Shown: positions 16,421-24,788, counted from the first letter of the stretch. The stretch: DNA of 64,000 bases from G965216695 sp965216695 (GCA_965216695.1 OZ244212.1:3596001-3660000); one strand, 5' to 3'. Numbers and translations: made by a program. Notes: a model not told the origin generated them from the sequence alone.

Positions 16421-18183
16421 CGATCTGCATCCCATTTCGGTGCTCGATCAATACTCTTTGATACTTATTGGAATTGCCAAAACGCCACTGGTTACTGATT
16501 TCATGGTTATACGCTTCCACTTCGTTGAGGTACCACTGTCGTGTATATCGCTTAGCGATTCCGAGCCGCGAGCGACCCAAAAAGTGTTTGTTGATGTGAA
16601 ATACCTCATGAGACAATGTGCTCCCAAAGTGACCAGCATCAGTCATCGCAGCATCGGATACGTAAACACACATGCAACTCGCTTTTGCTGCGGCGTGGTT
16701 GTTCCCGAGATTCGCTTGATAGATAAACTCTTTGGTATTGGTAACGTCTAACCCATATATATCGGCTGCGATGGCTGCGGCCCTATCCAGGTTTTCTTGG
16801 CTCGGATCGGCAAGAAGCGCGTTCAGTTGCTTTTCTTTTTCGGTAAATTCTCTGGTTTGTGTTACTTCACCCTCAAAAGGCACATCCTTGTTTTGAGTTC
16901 GCCTAGTCACGCCCCCCTCCACCGCCACCGAGAACGCAGCATACGCTGCCCCATTTGCGAACTTCCCACCGACTGCCTCGGACAGCGTGCCACCTACGAC
17001 CGTCCGTGCGATTGCATTGGCAAGCTTTGCGTTAACAGCCCCGGCGAGTCCTCGGCCCAGACGCGAACCCAGTGGCCCACTGAAACCGCAGAGATGAAAC
17101 CGTGCCCGAAGCGACCACCCTGCATCACACTGGTTATGCCACCTGCGATACCAAAGGAGAGTATCGCGTCTGCGCTCCACTCACCATAATGCACCCCGAG
17201 TGCGCCGAAGAGTGCACCCGAGAATGCGCCCATCAACGCACCGCCCAAAGAGCCCGATTGAATCGCGCCGACAATTGCGCCAGTACCAGCACCTACCGCT
17301 ATCGACGCCCACACGCTGCTCGAGCACGGACCGCAGAGTGCGAAGCCCGCTATACCGATTGCAATCGACAACGCATCTTTTAGTCCGAAATACCCGCTCG
17401 GATCCGTGTAGGACAGGGGATTGTTGAACACGTACGTGTAGCGGTTGTGGCTCTGCGTGTTGCTGGGAGCCTGTAGAAACGGGTCGGCGCTCGAGAATCG
17501 TGCCAGTTTCGGGTCATAAACGCGGCCGTTCATGTGGATCAAACCCACAGGATCCAATCCTTCGTGTCCGGTGAAGCCGCGGCGGCTGTTGCTGGTGTCG
17601 AAGTTGTAGAGCACGCTGCCCGTCAACGGGCAGTAGTCGTCCGGTGCTCGGCGCTTGCCCCACGCATCGAAGCTCATTGCCTGAACGATTGCGCCGGCTT
17701 CGTTGGCCAACAGGTCCGTAGATCCGAGATGATCTTTCAGAACGACGAGAACGTCCGTGGTATAAGCGCCGCCGGATTCCGTCTCCGTAACAATCAGCTC
17801 GCCGTCCACGTATCGCTGGGTGTCGATGTCTCCGTTGGCTCGGAATGTCCGCTCTACCGAACCGATGTAGTGGGTGGTCGTCTCCGATCCGGTGTTTTCG
17901 TTGTCGATGCGTAAATACCGATTTCGGTTCGGTCCGTAGTGCAGATCCACGGTGCGGCTGCCTTGAGTGATCTCGACGGGTTTGCCGAATACCGTGTAGG
18001 AAATGGAACGACCGTCACCGCTGATCATGCTGCCATTAGCGTTGTAGGAGTAAGTGCTTCCGTACGCGCTGGTTACGGCATGTGGCCCGGCGGACCCTGC
18101 ACCATAGCTATAGGCGTTGCCGTCCTTGTTGGTGATGTTGCCGAGCGCGTTGTACGCCAACGTCAGCACTTGTTCGGATCAGC
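16398..18183 (-). pseudogene. Truncated, frameshifted Rhs protein with zincin-like toxin tip
   Basis: Reading right to left: about 250 residues of Rhs/YD-repeat core (YSYNANGSM, VLKDHLGSTDLLANEAG, GRVYDPKLARFSSADPF), the core-ending block NPLSYTDPSGYF, a Gly/Ala-rich pre-toxin region, then a tip with LSHEVFHINKH (HExxH) and NEVEAYNHEI as likely third-ligand Glu. One C is missing in the run at 17086-17087 (one G on the coding strand), which shifts frame between GFISA and GFSGPLGSRLGRG. The N-terminal bulk of an Rhs protein (usually over 1000 residues) is absent; homology begins abruptly at about 18183, next to a decayed gst fragment. The tip frame itself is intact. Probably non-functional unless rejoined to a core. 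Confidence 0.75.
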
Positions 18184-18345
18184 CACCGCATTAGAAGATC
18201 TTCACGATAACCGCGTCGGGCGGCATCATCGTTGCTGCTGAACTGTCGTGCCGTCGCGCGGAGGCGCACATCCCGCGGCAGCAGTGCGGGTGTTCGAGTA
18301 CGTTTCTTCAAAGTACTGGAAAATTGAGATTGACTCCGCAAGATT
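18184..18345 (-). pseudogene. Decayed partial copy of the downstream gst gene
   Basis: On the minus strand this stretch resembles the glutathione-transferase gene at 19839-20465. The right part matches the segment encoding ESIAILEYLEEKYPEP and the conserved stretch for LLPRDVRLRATARQ, now frameshifted. The left part matches the segment encoding the C-terminal AATMMPP, with the middle of the gene deleted. It directly abuts the truncated Rhs gene. Bases 18346-18523 beyond it show no gene I can support. Confidence 0.7.
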
Positions 18346-18523
18346 GGGGGTCTGTATATCGGGATCGAGTAGGTTGCAGCTGCGTATTCAGTCGCGTCGT
18401 CTTGCGTCTGGATCCGTTAACTTGTGTGGTAGTGGCACGCCTGTGTAGTTAGATTCTGGGATGCCGTCCGATGGCGAATGTCACTAGTCTAGGTGTACGA
18501 GTTATCGACACAGGCAAGTGAGA

Positions 18524-19348
18524 ATGAGCATACGACTGAACGCCGTGCTGGCAGGGGCAGCCCTGATCGCGTGGTTGTCTCCCATCGCCGCAGTGCCTGC
18601 GGCTGATCCAACACCTCAAGGGCCGTTGCCGGCGGCGGAGGTTGATAGCCCGGAAGACCAGGCACTCGCGGAGTTCGAAAAATCGGCACCTAAGATGAAT
18701 CCTGAATTGCCGTCGCGTCAGGAGTTGTTCAACGGTTGTGAGAGCCAGCCGCGTTGTAAGGCCAAGCTGGAAGCGCGGCACGCAGCTGCGTCCAGGGCGG
18801 GGAAGGCCGCACAAGCGCCGCAAAAACCGAGAACCCGAAGTATCTTATCGTCCACAACGTCACTCTATTATTCACCCACCACGGACTTCAGCGTGCAACT
18901 CACGCCGAAGACGCCCTACATTTCAGATCCGCTAGCGTATCTTCGATTCTATGGCGGGACGACCTACGCGTCCTATTACAACACGTACACCCTGCTGAGG
19001 GGCACGTCCTCCGGCGGAAGCGCTAACACCGAACAACAGCCTTTCGCTGTGTTCATGGTCACTGTTCCAACAAGTGGCAACTACATGGTTAGTGTGCAGG
19101 GATCCGGCGGTGCAGCGAAAATGAGGCACAACTACGGCGGGCCAATTTTGGAGACCTGGGAGCCGGACGGATCCTACGGCACGCGCAACTACAGCACCGT
19201 GGAACACCTGGCGGCAGGTCGACACTACTTCTATTTCTGGCCAACCCAAGGCAACTACGTATACTTTTTCTCGGCTTCTGTTACCAAACAGGATGAGACC
19301 GTCTATACCAGCACGTACACCACGACTTCTACCAGTCTCTTGCAGTAG
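18524..19348 (+). CDS. Hypothetical secreted protein
   Basis: 274 residues. A signal peptide (LNAVLAGAALIAWLSPIAAV) is followed by a charged, Ala-rich region with a CESQPRCKAKLEARH segment, then from about residue 110 a Ser/Thr/Tyr-rich beta-type domain (TVPTSGNYMVSVQGSGG, HYFYFWPTQGNYVYFF) that resembles carbohydrate-binding or pre-peptidase-like jelly-roll folds. I do not recognise the family. The ATG at 18524 is preferred to GTG at 18518. It stands alone on the plus strand between minus-strand genes in the island. Probably periplasmic or extracellular. Confidence 0.65.
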   Translation: MSIRLNAVLAGAALIAWLSPIAAVPAADPTPQGPLPAAEVDSPEDQALAEFEKSAPKMNPELPSRQELFNGCESQPRCKAKLEARHAAASRAGKAAQAPQKPRTRSILSSTTSLYYSPTTDFSVQLTPKTPYISDPLAYLRFYGGTTYASYYNTYTLLRGTSSGGSANTEQQPFAVFMVTVPTSGNYMVSVQGSGGAAKMRHNYGGPILETWEPDGSYGTRNYSTVEHLAAGRHYFYFWPTQGNYVYFFSASVTKQDETVYTSTYTTTSTSLLQ

Positions 19349-19426
19349 TGCTTTTGCTTGGTGAGGTTCGTGTCGACCGTATACGCTCTCGGATTACCGA
19401 CGTGACGTTTTGGGTTCGGAGGATCT

Positions 19427-19810
19427 ATGGTCCGTGCATTGCTCAGCGCTGCCAATCTCGCCGCGGCCGGCGTGCTGCTCGCGATCCCGATTGGCAAACT
19501 GATGAAGCTGATCGATGTGGATATCGAGCCAGCGGCGGTCTATGGTTGGTTCGTATATTTCACGCCGCTGTTCGCGTCAGCGGTCGCGCTTTGGGTGTGG
19601 CGGTTTCCGAATGCGTCCTTCGTGCGTGCGTGCAACCTCGTCGCGCTGCCGGGTAGCTTTCTGATGGCCGCGTTGTCGATCTATATGTTCGCGATGGCCC
19701 CGACCGAGTTTGAGCGGTTTGCTGCCATCGCTGCCATTTTGCTTACGCTGAATGTGATTGCGCTGTGGCGACCGTTTGTGAAGCAGCTAGAGGAGTCTGG
19801 GGGCAGATAG
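19427..19810 (+). CDS. Small four-helix membrane protein
   Basis: 127 residues with four hydrophobic segments, at about residues 5-23 (LLSAANLAAAGVLLAIPIG), 40-60, 68-88 and 98-115 (IAAILLTLNVIALW). No family recognised. The ATG at 19427 is preceded by a purine-rich GGAGG six bases upstream. It follows the secreted-protein gene by about 80 bases on the same strand and converges on the gst gene. A transport or anchoring role cannot be assigned. Confidence 0.65.
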   Translation: MVRALLSAANLAAAGVLLAIPIGKLMKLIDVDIEPAAVYGWFVYFTPLFASAVALWVWRFPNASFVRACNLVALPGSFLMAALSIYMFAMAPTEFERFAAIAAILLTLNVIALWRPFVKQLEESGGR

Positions 19811-19838
19811 ATGTTTCGGTCGCCGCGAAGGCTGCGCG

Positions 19839-20465
19839 TTAATTCGGGTTCGGCGGCATCATCGTTGCCGCGATTGAGGGTCGATTGAGCAACTGGCTAT
19901 GCCAGCGTAAAACTTTCGGACGTCTACGGATTTCGTCACCCAGGTCGACGCGATCGAGTACGAGAACGAAGGGTGCGTAGCAAATGTCGGCGAGAGAGTA
20001 TTCGTCTGCCAACCAAGCTCTGCCCGATAATTGCGCTTCAAGCACGTCCAGGTGCAAGCAGATTTCCTGCTTGCCTTCCAAGACAGTCTGCTCGGTATAG
20101 GCATCGCCCAGCCCATGGGGCAGCCGAGGCGCCATCCACTTCTTCCATGCGTTGGGCCAGTAGTCGGTTCCCCAGCACATAAGTTGTCTTGCCGTAGCGC
20201 GGAGGCGGACATCCCGTGGCAGCAGTGCGGGTTCCGGGTACTTTTCTTCAAGGTACTCGAGAATTGCGATTGACTCCGCAATCACGAAACCGTCGTGGTC
20301 GATCACGGGTATCTGGGCAAAAGGGTTCAGTTTGCGGAACTGCGGTGTCGCAGCTTTGGTGTACAGATCGGTTTCCACAGACTCGTACTCGATTCCTTTC
20401 TCGTGTAGAGCAATGCGAATGCGCCACGGAACGATAGCGAATGGGTGTGTGTAGAGTCGAATCAT
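19839..20465 (-). CDS. Glutathione S-transferase family protein
   Basis: 208 residues: an N-terminal thioredoxin-like domain (MIRLYTHPFAIVPWRIRIAL) with the cis-Pro and glutathione-binding block FAQIPVIDHDGFVIAESIAILEYL, then an all-helical C-terminal domain with GRAWLADEYSLADICYAPF (the N-capping box and hydrophobic staple typical of GSTs). GSTs conjugate or isomerise electrophiles with glutathione. The likely active-site Ser/Cys is not obvious in the first helix. A decayed second copy lies at 18.2-18.3 kb. The start ATG is 20 bases from the palindromic repeat at 20486. Confidence 0.88.
   Translation of the reverse strand: MIRLYTHPFAIVPWRIRIALHEKGIEYESVETDLYTKAATPQFRKLNPFAQIPVIDHDGFVIAESIAILEYLEEKYPEPALLPRDVRLRATARQLMCWGTDYWPNAWKKWMAPRLPHGLGDAYTEQTVLEGKQEICLHLDVLEAQLSGRAWLADEYSLADICYAPFVLVLDRVDLGDEIRRRPKVLRWHSQLLNRPSIAATMMPPNPN
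20207..20229. other. Conserved segment shared by gst and its decayed copy
   Basis: This part of gst, encoding the PRDVRLRAT region, is nearly identical to a stretch near 18255-18280 in the decayed copy. It is the best-preserved block of the duplication and a useful anchor for aligning the two copies. The repeats lie in the same orientation about 2 kb apart, so recombination between them would delete the two plus-strand hypothetical genes. Confidence 0.5.
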
Positions 20466-20485
20466 GCAGCGAATGTTAGGAGTAT

Positions 20486-20539
20486 TGGGGTCAGAGTAAA
20501 GGGACAGATTAGTTAATCTGTCCCTTTACTCTGACCCCA
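20486..20539. repeat. Perfect 26-bp inverted repeat (REP-like palindrome)
   Basis: Left arm 20486-20511 and right arm 20514-20539 are exact reverse complements separated by two bases. The outer core is TGGGGTCAGAGTAAAGGG on the left. A third copy of the right arm (24 of 26 bases) lies at 21463-21486 in direct orientation. Short palindromes with this GGGGTCAGAGTAAA core resemble REP elements associated with Y1 (RAYT) transposases; no such transposase is in the window. It lies just upstream of the gst start codon and just after the TfoX-domain stop. Confidence 0.9.
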
Positions 20540-20542
20540 GCG

Positions 20543-20818
20543 CTACGGCTCCAGTTCTGCAATGATCTTCTTAGCTTCCTCGCGAAGCGTTTGCTTGCGC
20601 TCTTGTTCGAGCAGCTGCCACGGCAGGTCGCGAATCGCACAATCCAGCGCGTAGATCCAGTTGATGGTAATGCGTTTACCAAACTGCGCGCGTAGGCGTT
20701 GGAAGGCTTCGAGCGTGCCGTACTGTCGTAGTGCTTCGGGCGTATCGATACCAACGTCTGCCAGCGCTGCAGCGGACGTTTTACCCAAACTCGGCAGATC
20801 AGCTACAGATTGGTTCAA
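20543..20818 (-). CDS. TfoX C-terminal domain protein
   Basis: 91 residues matching the helical C-terminal domain of TfoX/Sxy: LPSLGKTSAAALADVGIDTPEALRQ (a helix-hairpin-helix-like start), then NWIYALDCAIRDLPWQLLEQER. The N-terminal TfoX domain is absent, as in many stand-alone family members. Its molecular role is unclear; Sxy proteins act with CRP in competence, but this domain alone has no proven activity. The start is a TTG at 20818 that overlaps the stop of the upstream P-loop gene (TTGA), so the two are coupled. Both lie inside the repeat-framed unit. Confidence 0.8.
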   Translation of the reverse strand: MNQSVADLPSLGKTSAAALADVGIDTPEALRQYGTLEAFQRLRAQFGKRITINWIYALDCAIRDLPWQLLEQERKQTLREEAKKIIAELEP

Positions 20819-21366
20819 CGGTCTGACCCCTGCTGAAAATCACCGTGTTGCACGAAGGCGTCAATCTCACTTCTCGAGTGCAGTATGTGCACTCGGGTGG
20901 TTTCAGGGCAGCGCGACGCAACGGCCAGGTCGCGGTTTGGTACCGCATGGCGCGTTCGAAAGTTTCTGAACACGATTGCCCATTCGTCTCTTACACGTTG
21001 CGCGATCGACTCATCACAGCCTTTTGGCAGTTGCGTGTCTTTCGTTCGCCGGATACCGCGCTTGAATGCACGCCAGGAGCATACCCACCAGGGGGTGGCC
21101 AGAATGATTAGTGTGTCTGCACGTTGAATCAACAGGTCGTCGTCGACGTCATTGCTATCGACAATCCAGCGATCGGTGGCGAGCAAACTGCGCTGCTTTT
21201 CCAACATCGTAGCTCGTGAAACCCTGACCCAACCGGGATGCCAGCTGTAGAGGTCCAGATGAATCACCGGAAGACTTGTTTTCTCGCCGAGGGCCCGTGC
21301 AAATGTGCTCTTCCCGGCTCCGGCCATACCGGTGACTACGATGCGATTGCCAACATGAGTGCTCAT
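20815..21366 (-). CDS. P-loop kinase-like protein (DNA-topology-modulation/AAA family)
   Basis: 183 residues from ATG 21366. Walker A is GMAGAGKST, followed by PVIHLDLYSWHPGWV and RWIVDSNDVDDDLLIQRADTLIIL, the pattern of FlaR/topology-modulation-type small adenylate-kinase-like proteins. Phosphate transfer to a small substrate is likely; the substrate is unknown. Its final codons (QQGSDR) read through a GGGGTCAGA motif that resembles the core of the flanking palindromes, so the C-terminus may have been set by a repeat insertion. Coupled to the TfoX-domain gene by TTGA overlap. Confidence 0.75.
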   Translation of the reverse strand: MSTHVGNRIVVTGMAGAGKSTFARALGEKTSLPVIHLDLYSWHPGWVRVSRATMLEKQRSLLATDRWIVDSNDVDDDLLIQRADTLIILATPWWVCSWRAFKRGIRRTKDTQLPKGCDESIAQRVRDEWAIVFRNFRTRHAVPNRDLAVASRCPETTRVHILHSRSEIDAFVQHGDFQQGSDR

Positions 21367-21462
21367 GCAGGCCGCGTTACCGACTAAAAGTGGGTGAAGG
21401 AGCGTGGCCGAAGCGACTTCTGCCTGACGAAGACGACAGCGCATCCACTTTCGGCTTCGTTG

Positions 21463-21486
21463 ATCTGTCCCTTTACTCTGACCCCA
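21463..21486. repeat. Third copy of the REP-like arm
   Basis: 24 bases identical to positions 20516-20539, in the same orientation as the right arm of the palindrome, ending in CTCTGACCCCA. It ends six bases before the stop codon of the SDR gene and lies outside the P-loop gene start. With the palindrome at 20486-20539 it frames the TfoX-domain/P-loop pair. Confidence 0.88.
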
Positions 21487-21492
21487 ACGTTG

Positions 21493-22371
21493 TTAGAACT
21501 GTTCGCCGGCGCTGCGGCGGCGCATCACTTCTTCGAGGTTGAGGCTCGCGGGACCTTCGCGGCCGAGCACGTGCTCGACGCGCGAGCGAACGAAGTCGTC
21601 CCACGCGGGGTGGGGCAGAATGTAGAGGCGGTCGTTTTCGATGGCTTCGTACACCTGCTGCGCGATGTCGGCCGGATCTTTACCTTGGGAGATCAGCCCT
21701 TGGGCAATCGCCATCATGCCTTCGGGCGTTTCGTTGGCAACGGCCAGGTTGTCGGGGCGGTTGCGTTCCGCGTCGTAGATGTTGGTGCTGACGAATCCCG
21801 GGCACAACACAGACGCCGAGATGGCGGCGCCGCGGTTTTTCAGGTCGTTGTACAGCGTTTCGGTCAGGCAAAGAACGCCGTGCTTGCTCACGCCGTAGGT
21901 GCCGCCGCCGGGCATCAATCCTGCGAGGGAGGCGGTGTTTACCACGTGGCCCTCTTCGCCGTGCGCGAGCATACGCGGAACGAATTCCTGGATGCCGAAG
22001 CGCACGCCGTCGAAGTTCACACCCATCACCCAGTCCCAGTCGGCGTCGGGTACATCCCAGATGCCGGTACCCGGCAGGTTGCGCGTGCTGGCAACCCCGG
22101 CGTTGTTGCACAGTACGTGCACGTTGCCGAACTCCGCCTCCGTACGTTCGGCCAGCGCGTGGATTGACTCGCGCACCATCGTGTTCGTTGGTACGCCGAG
22201 TACGCGCGCCTGGCGTTGTTGCAGCGCCTCCACCGCGCGTTCGAGGGCATCTTCCTGAATATCCGCCAGCACCACGTTCATGCGTGCTTCGGCGAATCGT
22301 TCCGCCAGCGCCAGACCTATGCCGCTGGCGCCGCCGGTTACTACGGCCGTTTTTCCCTCGAACTGCTGCAT
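21493..22371 (-). CDS. Short-chain dehydrogenase/reductase
   Basis: 292 residues, classical SDR. Cofactor motif TGGASGIG near the N-terminus, NNAG at about residue 90, a catalytic Ser in NTASLAG and YGVSK (Tyr-x3-Lys). VVLADI, with Asp after the second strand, suggests NAD(H) preference. It oxidises or reduces an alcohol/ketone of unknown structure. The C-terminus is extended relative to 250-residue SDRs (ALPHPAWDDF-type region, LYILPHPAWDDFVRSR), as in many SDRs of hydrophobic-compound catabolism. The gene ends seven bases from a REP-like arm and starts about 35 bases after ahcY. Confidence 0.9.
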   Translation of the reverse strand: MQQFEGKTAVVTGGASGIGLALAERFAEARMNVVLADIQEDALERAVEALQQRQARVLGVPTNTMVRESIHALAERTEAEFGNVHVLCNNAGVASTRNLPGTGIWDVPDADWDWVMGVNFDGVRFGIQEFVPRMLAHGEEGHVVNTASLAGLMPGGGTYGVSKHGVLCLTETLYNDLKNRGAAISASVLCPGFVSTNIYDAERNRPDNLAVANETPEGMMAIAQGLISQGKDPADIAQQVYEAIENDRLYILPHPAWDDFVRSRVEHVLGREGPASLNLEEVMRRRSAGEQF

Positions 22372-22406
22372 CTGACACCTCCGCCTGTTGGCCTTGGCCT
22401 AGATTA

Positions 22407-23774
22407 TCAGTACTTGTAGCTCTCAGGCTTGTACGGGCCTTCCTGCTCCACGCCGATGTAGCTCGCCTGTTCGTCCGTCAACTGCGTGAGTACGCCGCCG
22501 AAGCCTTCCACCATCAGCTTTGCGACTTCTTCGTCGAGCTTCTTGGGCAGCACTTCCACCGTGAGCGGCGCGCGCTGATTCTCCGGCTGGTCGGCCCACC
22601 GCAGCTCGTATAAGTGCATTTGCGCAAGGACCTGGTTCGCGAACGAGCCGTCCATCACGCGGGACGGGTGTCCCATCGCATTGCCCAGATTCACCAGACG
22701 ACCCTCGGACAGCAGCAGCAGGTAATCCTCGTCGTTGTCGCTGCGGAAAATCTGGTGCACCTGCTCCTTCACCTCCTCCCAGCGCCAGTTCTCATGCATG
22801 AAGGCGGTGTCGATTTCGTTGTCGAAGTGCCCGATGTTGCACACGATTGCGCCGTTTTTCAGCGCCGCCAGCATGTGTTTGTCGCACACGTCGGCGTTGC
22901 CGGTACAGGTCACTACTAGATCTGTATCGGCGAGGAGACGTTCGTTGATGTCGCCGCCCCGGCCGGTGTTGATGCCGTTCAGGTACGGCGAGACCACCTC
23001 GTAGCCGTCCATGCAAGCCTGCATGGCGCAGATCGGGTCGATTTCGGTAACCCGCACGATCATGCCTTCCTGACGCAAGCTCTGTGCCGAGCCCTTGCCG
23101 ACATCGCCGTAACCGATCACCAGCGCACGTTTGCCTGCCATCAATGCGTCTGTGGCGCGCTTGATCGCGTCGTTCAGGCTGTGGCGGCAGCCGTATTTGT
23201 TGTCGTTTTTCGACTTCGTTACCGAGTCGTTGACGTTGATGGCGGGAATCTTCAGCGAGCCGTCGCGCATCATCTCGTACAACCGGTGTACGCCGGTGGT
23301 GGTTTCTTCGCTCACGCCGTGAATGTTCTTGATCTGTTCCGGATACTTGTCGTGCATTATCTGGGTCAGATCGCCGCCATCGTCGAGCAGAAGGTTGGCA
23401 TCCCACGGCTTGCCGTCCTTGTTGATCGTCTGCTCAATGCACCACCAGTACTCGTCTTCGGTTTCGCCCTTCCAAGCGAACACGGGAATACCGGCGGCGG
23501 CCATCGCGGCGGCAGCGTGATCCTGCGTCGAGAAAATGTTGCATGAACTCCAGCGCACTTCAGCGCCGAGCGCTACCAGCGTTTCGATCAGCACCGCCGT
23601 CTGCACGGTCATGTGAATACAACCGATGACCTTGGCGCCGGCCAGCGGCTTGGTGGCTGCGTATCGCTTGCGAAGTGCCATCAGCGCCGGCATCTCGGCT
23701 TCGGCCAGACGAATTTCGCGCCGACCAAAATCCGCCAGTTCGATGTTGGCCACCTTGTAGTCCTGATTGCTCAT
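22407..23774 (-). CDS. ahcY: Adenosylhomocysteinase
   Basis: 455 residues from ATG 23774. NAD-binding GYGDVGKGSAQ, the catalytic region SVTKSKNDNKYGCRHS and a C-terminal LTDEQASYIGV...YKY tail identify S-adenosylhomocysteine hydrolase, which splits SAH to adenosine and homocysteine and keeps methyltransferases from product inhibition. The enzyme is a cytoplasmic tetramer. Its ATG overlaps the stop of the upstream SahR-like regulator gene (ATGA), so both are cotranscribed from the palindrome-containing promoter at 24.75 kb. Confidence 0.97.
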   Translation of the reverse strand: MSNQDYKVANIELADFGRREIRLAEAEMPALMALRKRYAATKPLAGAKVIGCIHMTVQTAVLIETLVALGAEVRWSSCNIFSTQDHAAAAMAAAGIPVFAWKGETEDEYWWCIEQTINKDGKPWDANLLLDDGGDLTQIMHDKYPEQIKNIHGVSEETTTGVHRLYEMMRDGSLKIPAINVNDSVTKSKNDNKYGCRHSLNDAIKRATDALMAGKRALVIGYGDVGKGSAQSLRQEGMIVRVTEIDPICAMQACMDGYEVVSPYLNGINTGRGGDINERLLADTDLVVTCTGNADVCDKHMLAALKNGAIVCNIGHFDNEIDTAFMHENWRWEEVKEQVHQIFRSDNDEDYLLLLSEGRLVNLGNAMGHPSRVMDGSFANQVLAQMHLYELRWADQPENQRAPLTVEVLPKKLDEEVAKLMVEGFGGVLTQLTDEQASYIGVEQEGPYKPESYKY

Positions 23775-24736
23775 GCTTGCTCCTTTGTAAATGTGTGAAT
23801 CTGTACTTCGAAACCGTTGCTCTGTGCGAGAAACTGGCGCGACAGGCTCTGAAATCCTGCGTTCTCGGCCCACTCGGCCAGCGCCTCGGGCGAGAACCCG
23901 AGCCACAGGTCGCCGCAGGCCTCGTGGGCCCAATTCTGGTCGTGCGCACACAGTTCAACGACGATGAGCAGACCGCCGGGTTGCACCAGCGCGTGCGCCC
24001 GCTGGAAAAATTCTGCGGGAGACGGCATGTGGTGCACGACCATCGCGGCCAGTAGCAGGTCGCTGGTTTGTTCGAGGGAATCGAACTCGGCAACCCGCCA
24101 TTGCACGTTGGCGGCGGCTTCGGAGCGTGTCCGGGTCTGCTCCAGCATTGCGGCCGAATTGTCGACGGCGCTCACGGACGCATAGCGTGTGCTGAGTTGG
24201 CGCAGCAGCTCGGCATCGCCCGGGCCGATCTCCGATGCGTGGTCGCGGGTGTCCGCGTGTGCATCGATGTGTGCGAGGACCGCAGATCGGTATACAGACG
24301 GTTCGCAGATGCGGGCCTGTCGTGTCGCGATGTCGCTTGCGTGCTCCGTGAAGAAGGCTTTGCTCGCTGCGGCGCGCCGACCGAGAACCTTGCGTGTTCG
24401 GGCGGCCAGTTGGGGCGAGAGCTCCAACGCGTCGATTCGACTCGTAAGCTCGGTGCGCAGTGCGGTCGCCGGGCAGGGGGTACGTTGGTAGAACACCCGC
24501 GTGCCTTCTTTACGCCGGGACACGAGTCCGGCTGCGTGCAGTACCTTCAGGTGGTGGCTCAGCGCCGGTTGTGCGGTGCCGAGAATCTCGCAGAGTTCGA
24601 GCACACCATACGAGTCCGTGCCGAGAATCCGCAGGATCGTCGCGCGCAACGGATCGGCAACGGCTTTCGTGACCGTTGTAAACGCGTCCCAATCGGACTC
24701 GACGTCGGGGCTCTTTCGGGCGGTAGCGTTGCTCAT
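23771..24736 (-). CDS. sahR: SahR-like ArsR-family regulator with methyltransferase-like domain
   Basis: 321 residues. Residues about 20-100 are an ArsR winged helix (VADPLRATILRILG, ELCEILGTAQPALSHHLKVLHAAGLV). Residues about 155-310 are a SAM-methyltransferase-like fold (ASEIGPGDAELLRQL, VSAVDNSAAMLEQ, HALVQPGGLLIVVE). This two-domain layout next to ahcY is that of SahR, the proteobacterial repressor that senses S-adenosylhomocysteine. No metal-binding Cys of classic ArsR sensors is evident. The start ATG at 24736 lies only about three bases past the predicted transcription start. Confidence 0.85.
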   Translation of the reverse strand: MSNATARKSPDVESDWDAFTTVTKAVADPLRATILRILGTDSYGVLELCEILGTAQPALSHHLKVLHAAGLVSRRKEGTRVFYQRTPCPATALRTELTSRIDALELSPQLAARTRKVLGRRAAASKAFFTEHASDIATRQARICEPSVYRSAVLAHIDAHADTRDHASEIGPGDAELLRQLSTRYASVSAVDNSAAMLEQTRTRSEAAANVQWRVAEFDSLEQTSDLLLAAMVVHHMPSPAEFFQRAHALVQPGGLLIVVELCAHDQNWAHEACGDLWLGFSPEALAEWAENAGFQSLSRQFLAQSNGFEVQIHTFTKEQA

Positions 24737-24745
24737 CGGGCGCGC

Positions 24746-24774
24746 ATACTAGCAGCGCTAGGGTCTAATATCAA
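24746..24774 (-). promoter_or_regulatory. sahR-ahcY promoter
   Basis: On the minus strand a -35 hexamer TTGATA (24769-24774), a 17-base spacer and a -10 hexamer TAGTAT (24746-24751) are well placed. The -35 lies inside the palindrome at 24767-24788, so a bound repressor would block polymerase. Transcription would start near 24739, almost on the sahR ATG, implying a nearly leaderless message; no Shine-Dalgarno precedes the ATG. Confidence 0.6.
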
Positions 24775-24788
24775 AATATTTTGATATT
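24767..24788. promoter_or_regulatory. Perfect 22-bp palindrome, probable SahR operator
   Basis: Bases 24767-24777 read AATATCAAAAT and 24778-24788 are its exact reverse complement, an uninterrupted palindrome. It sits in the gap between the sahR-ahcY transcript and the divergent aminotransferase gene. ArsR-type dimers bind such AT-rich palindromes, and SahR sites lie in front of ahcY and other methionine-cycle genes. The overlap with the sahR -35 box supports autoregulation; it may control both directions. Confidence 0.8.

Noticed and set aside
20820..20830. GGTCTGACCCC as another repeat copy
   Set aside because: Only 11 bases and inside coding sequence; it shares the core but not the full arm, so it is mentioned only as a possible trace.
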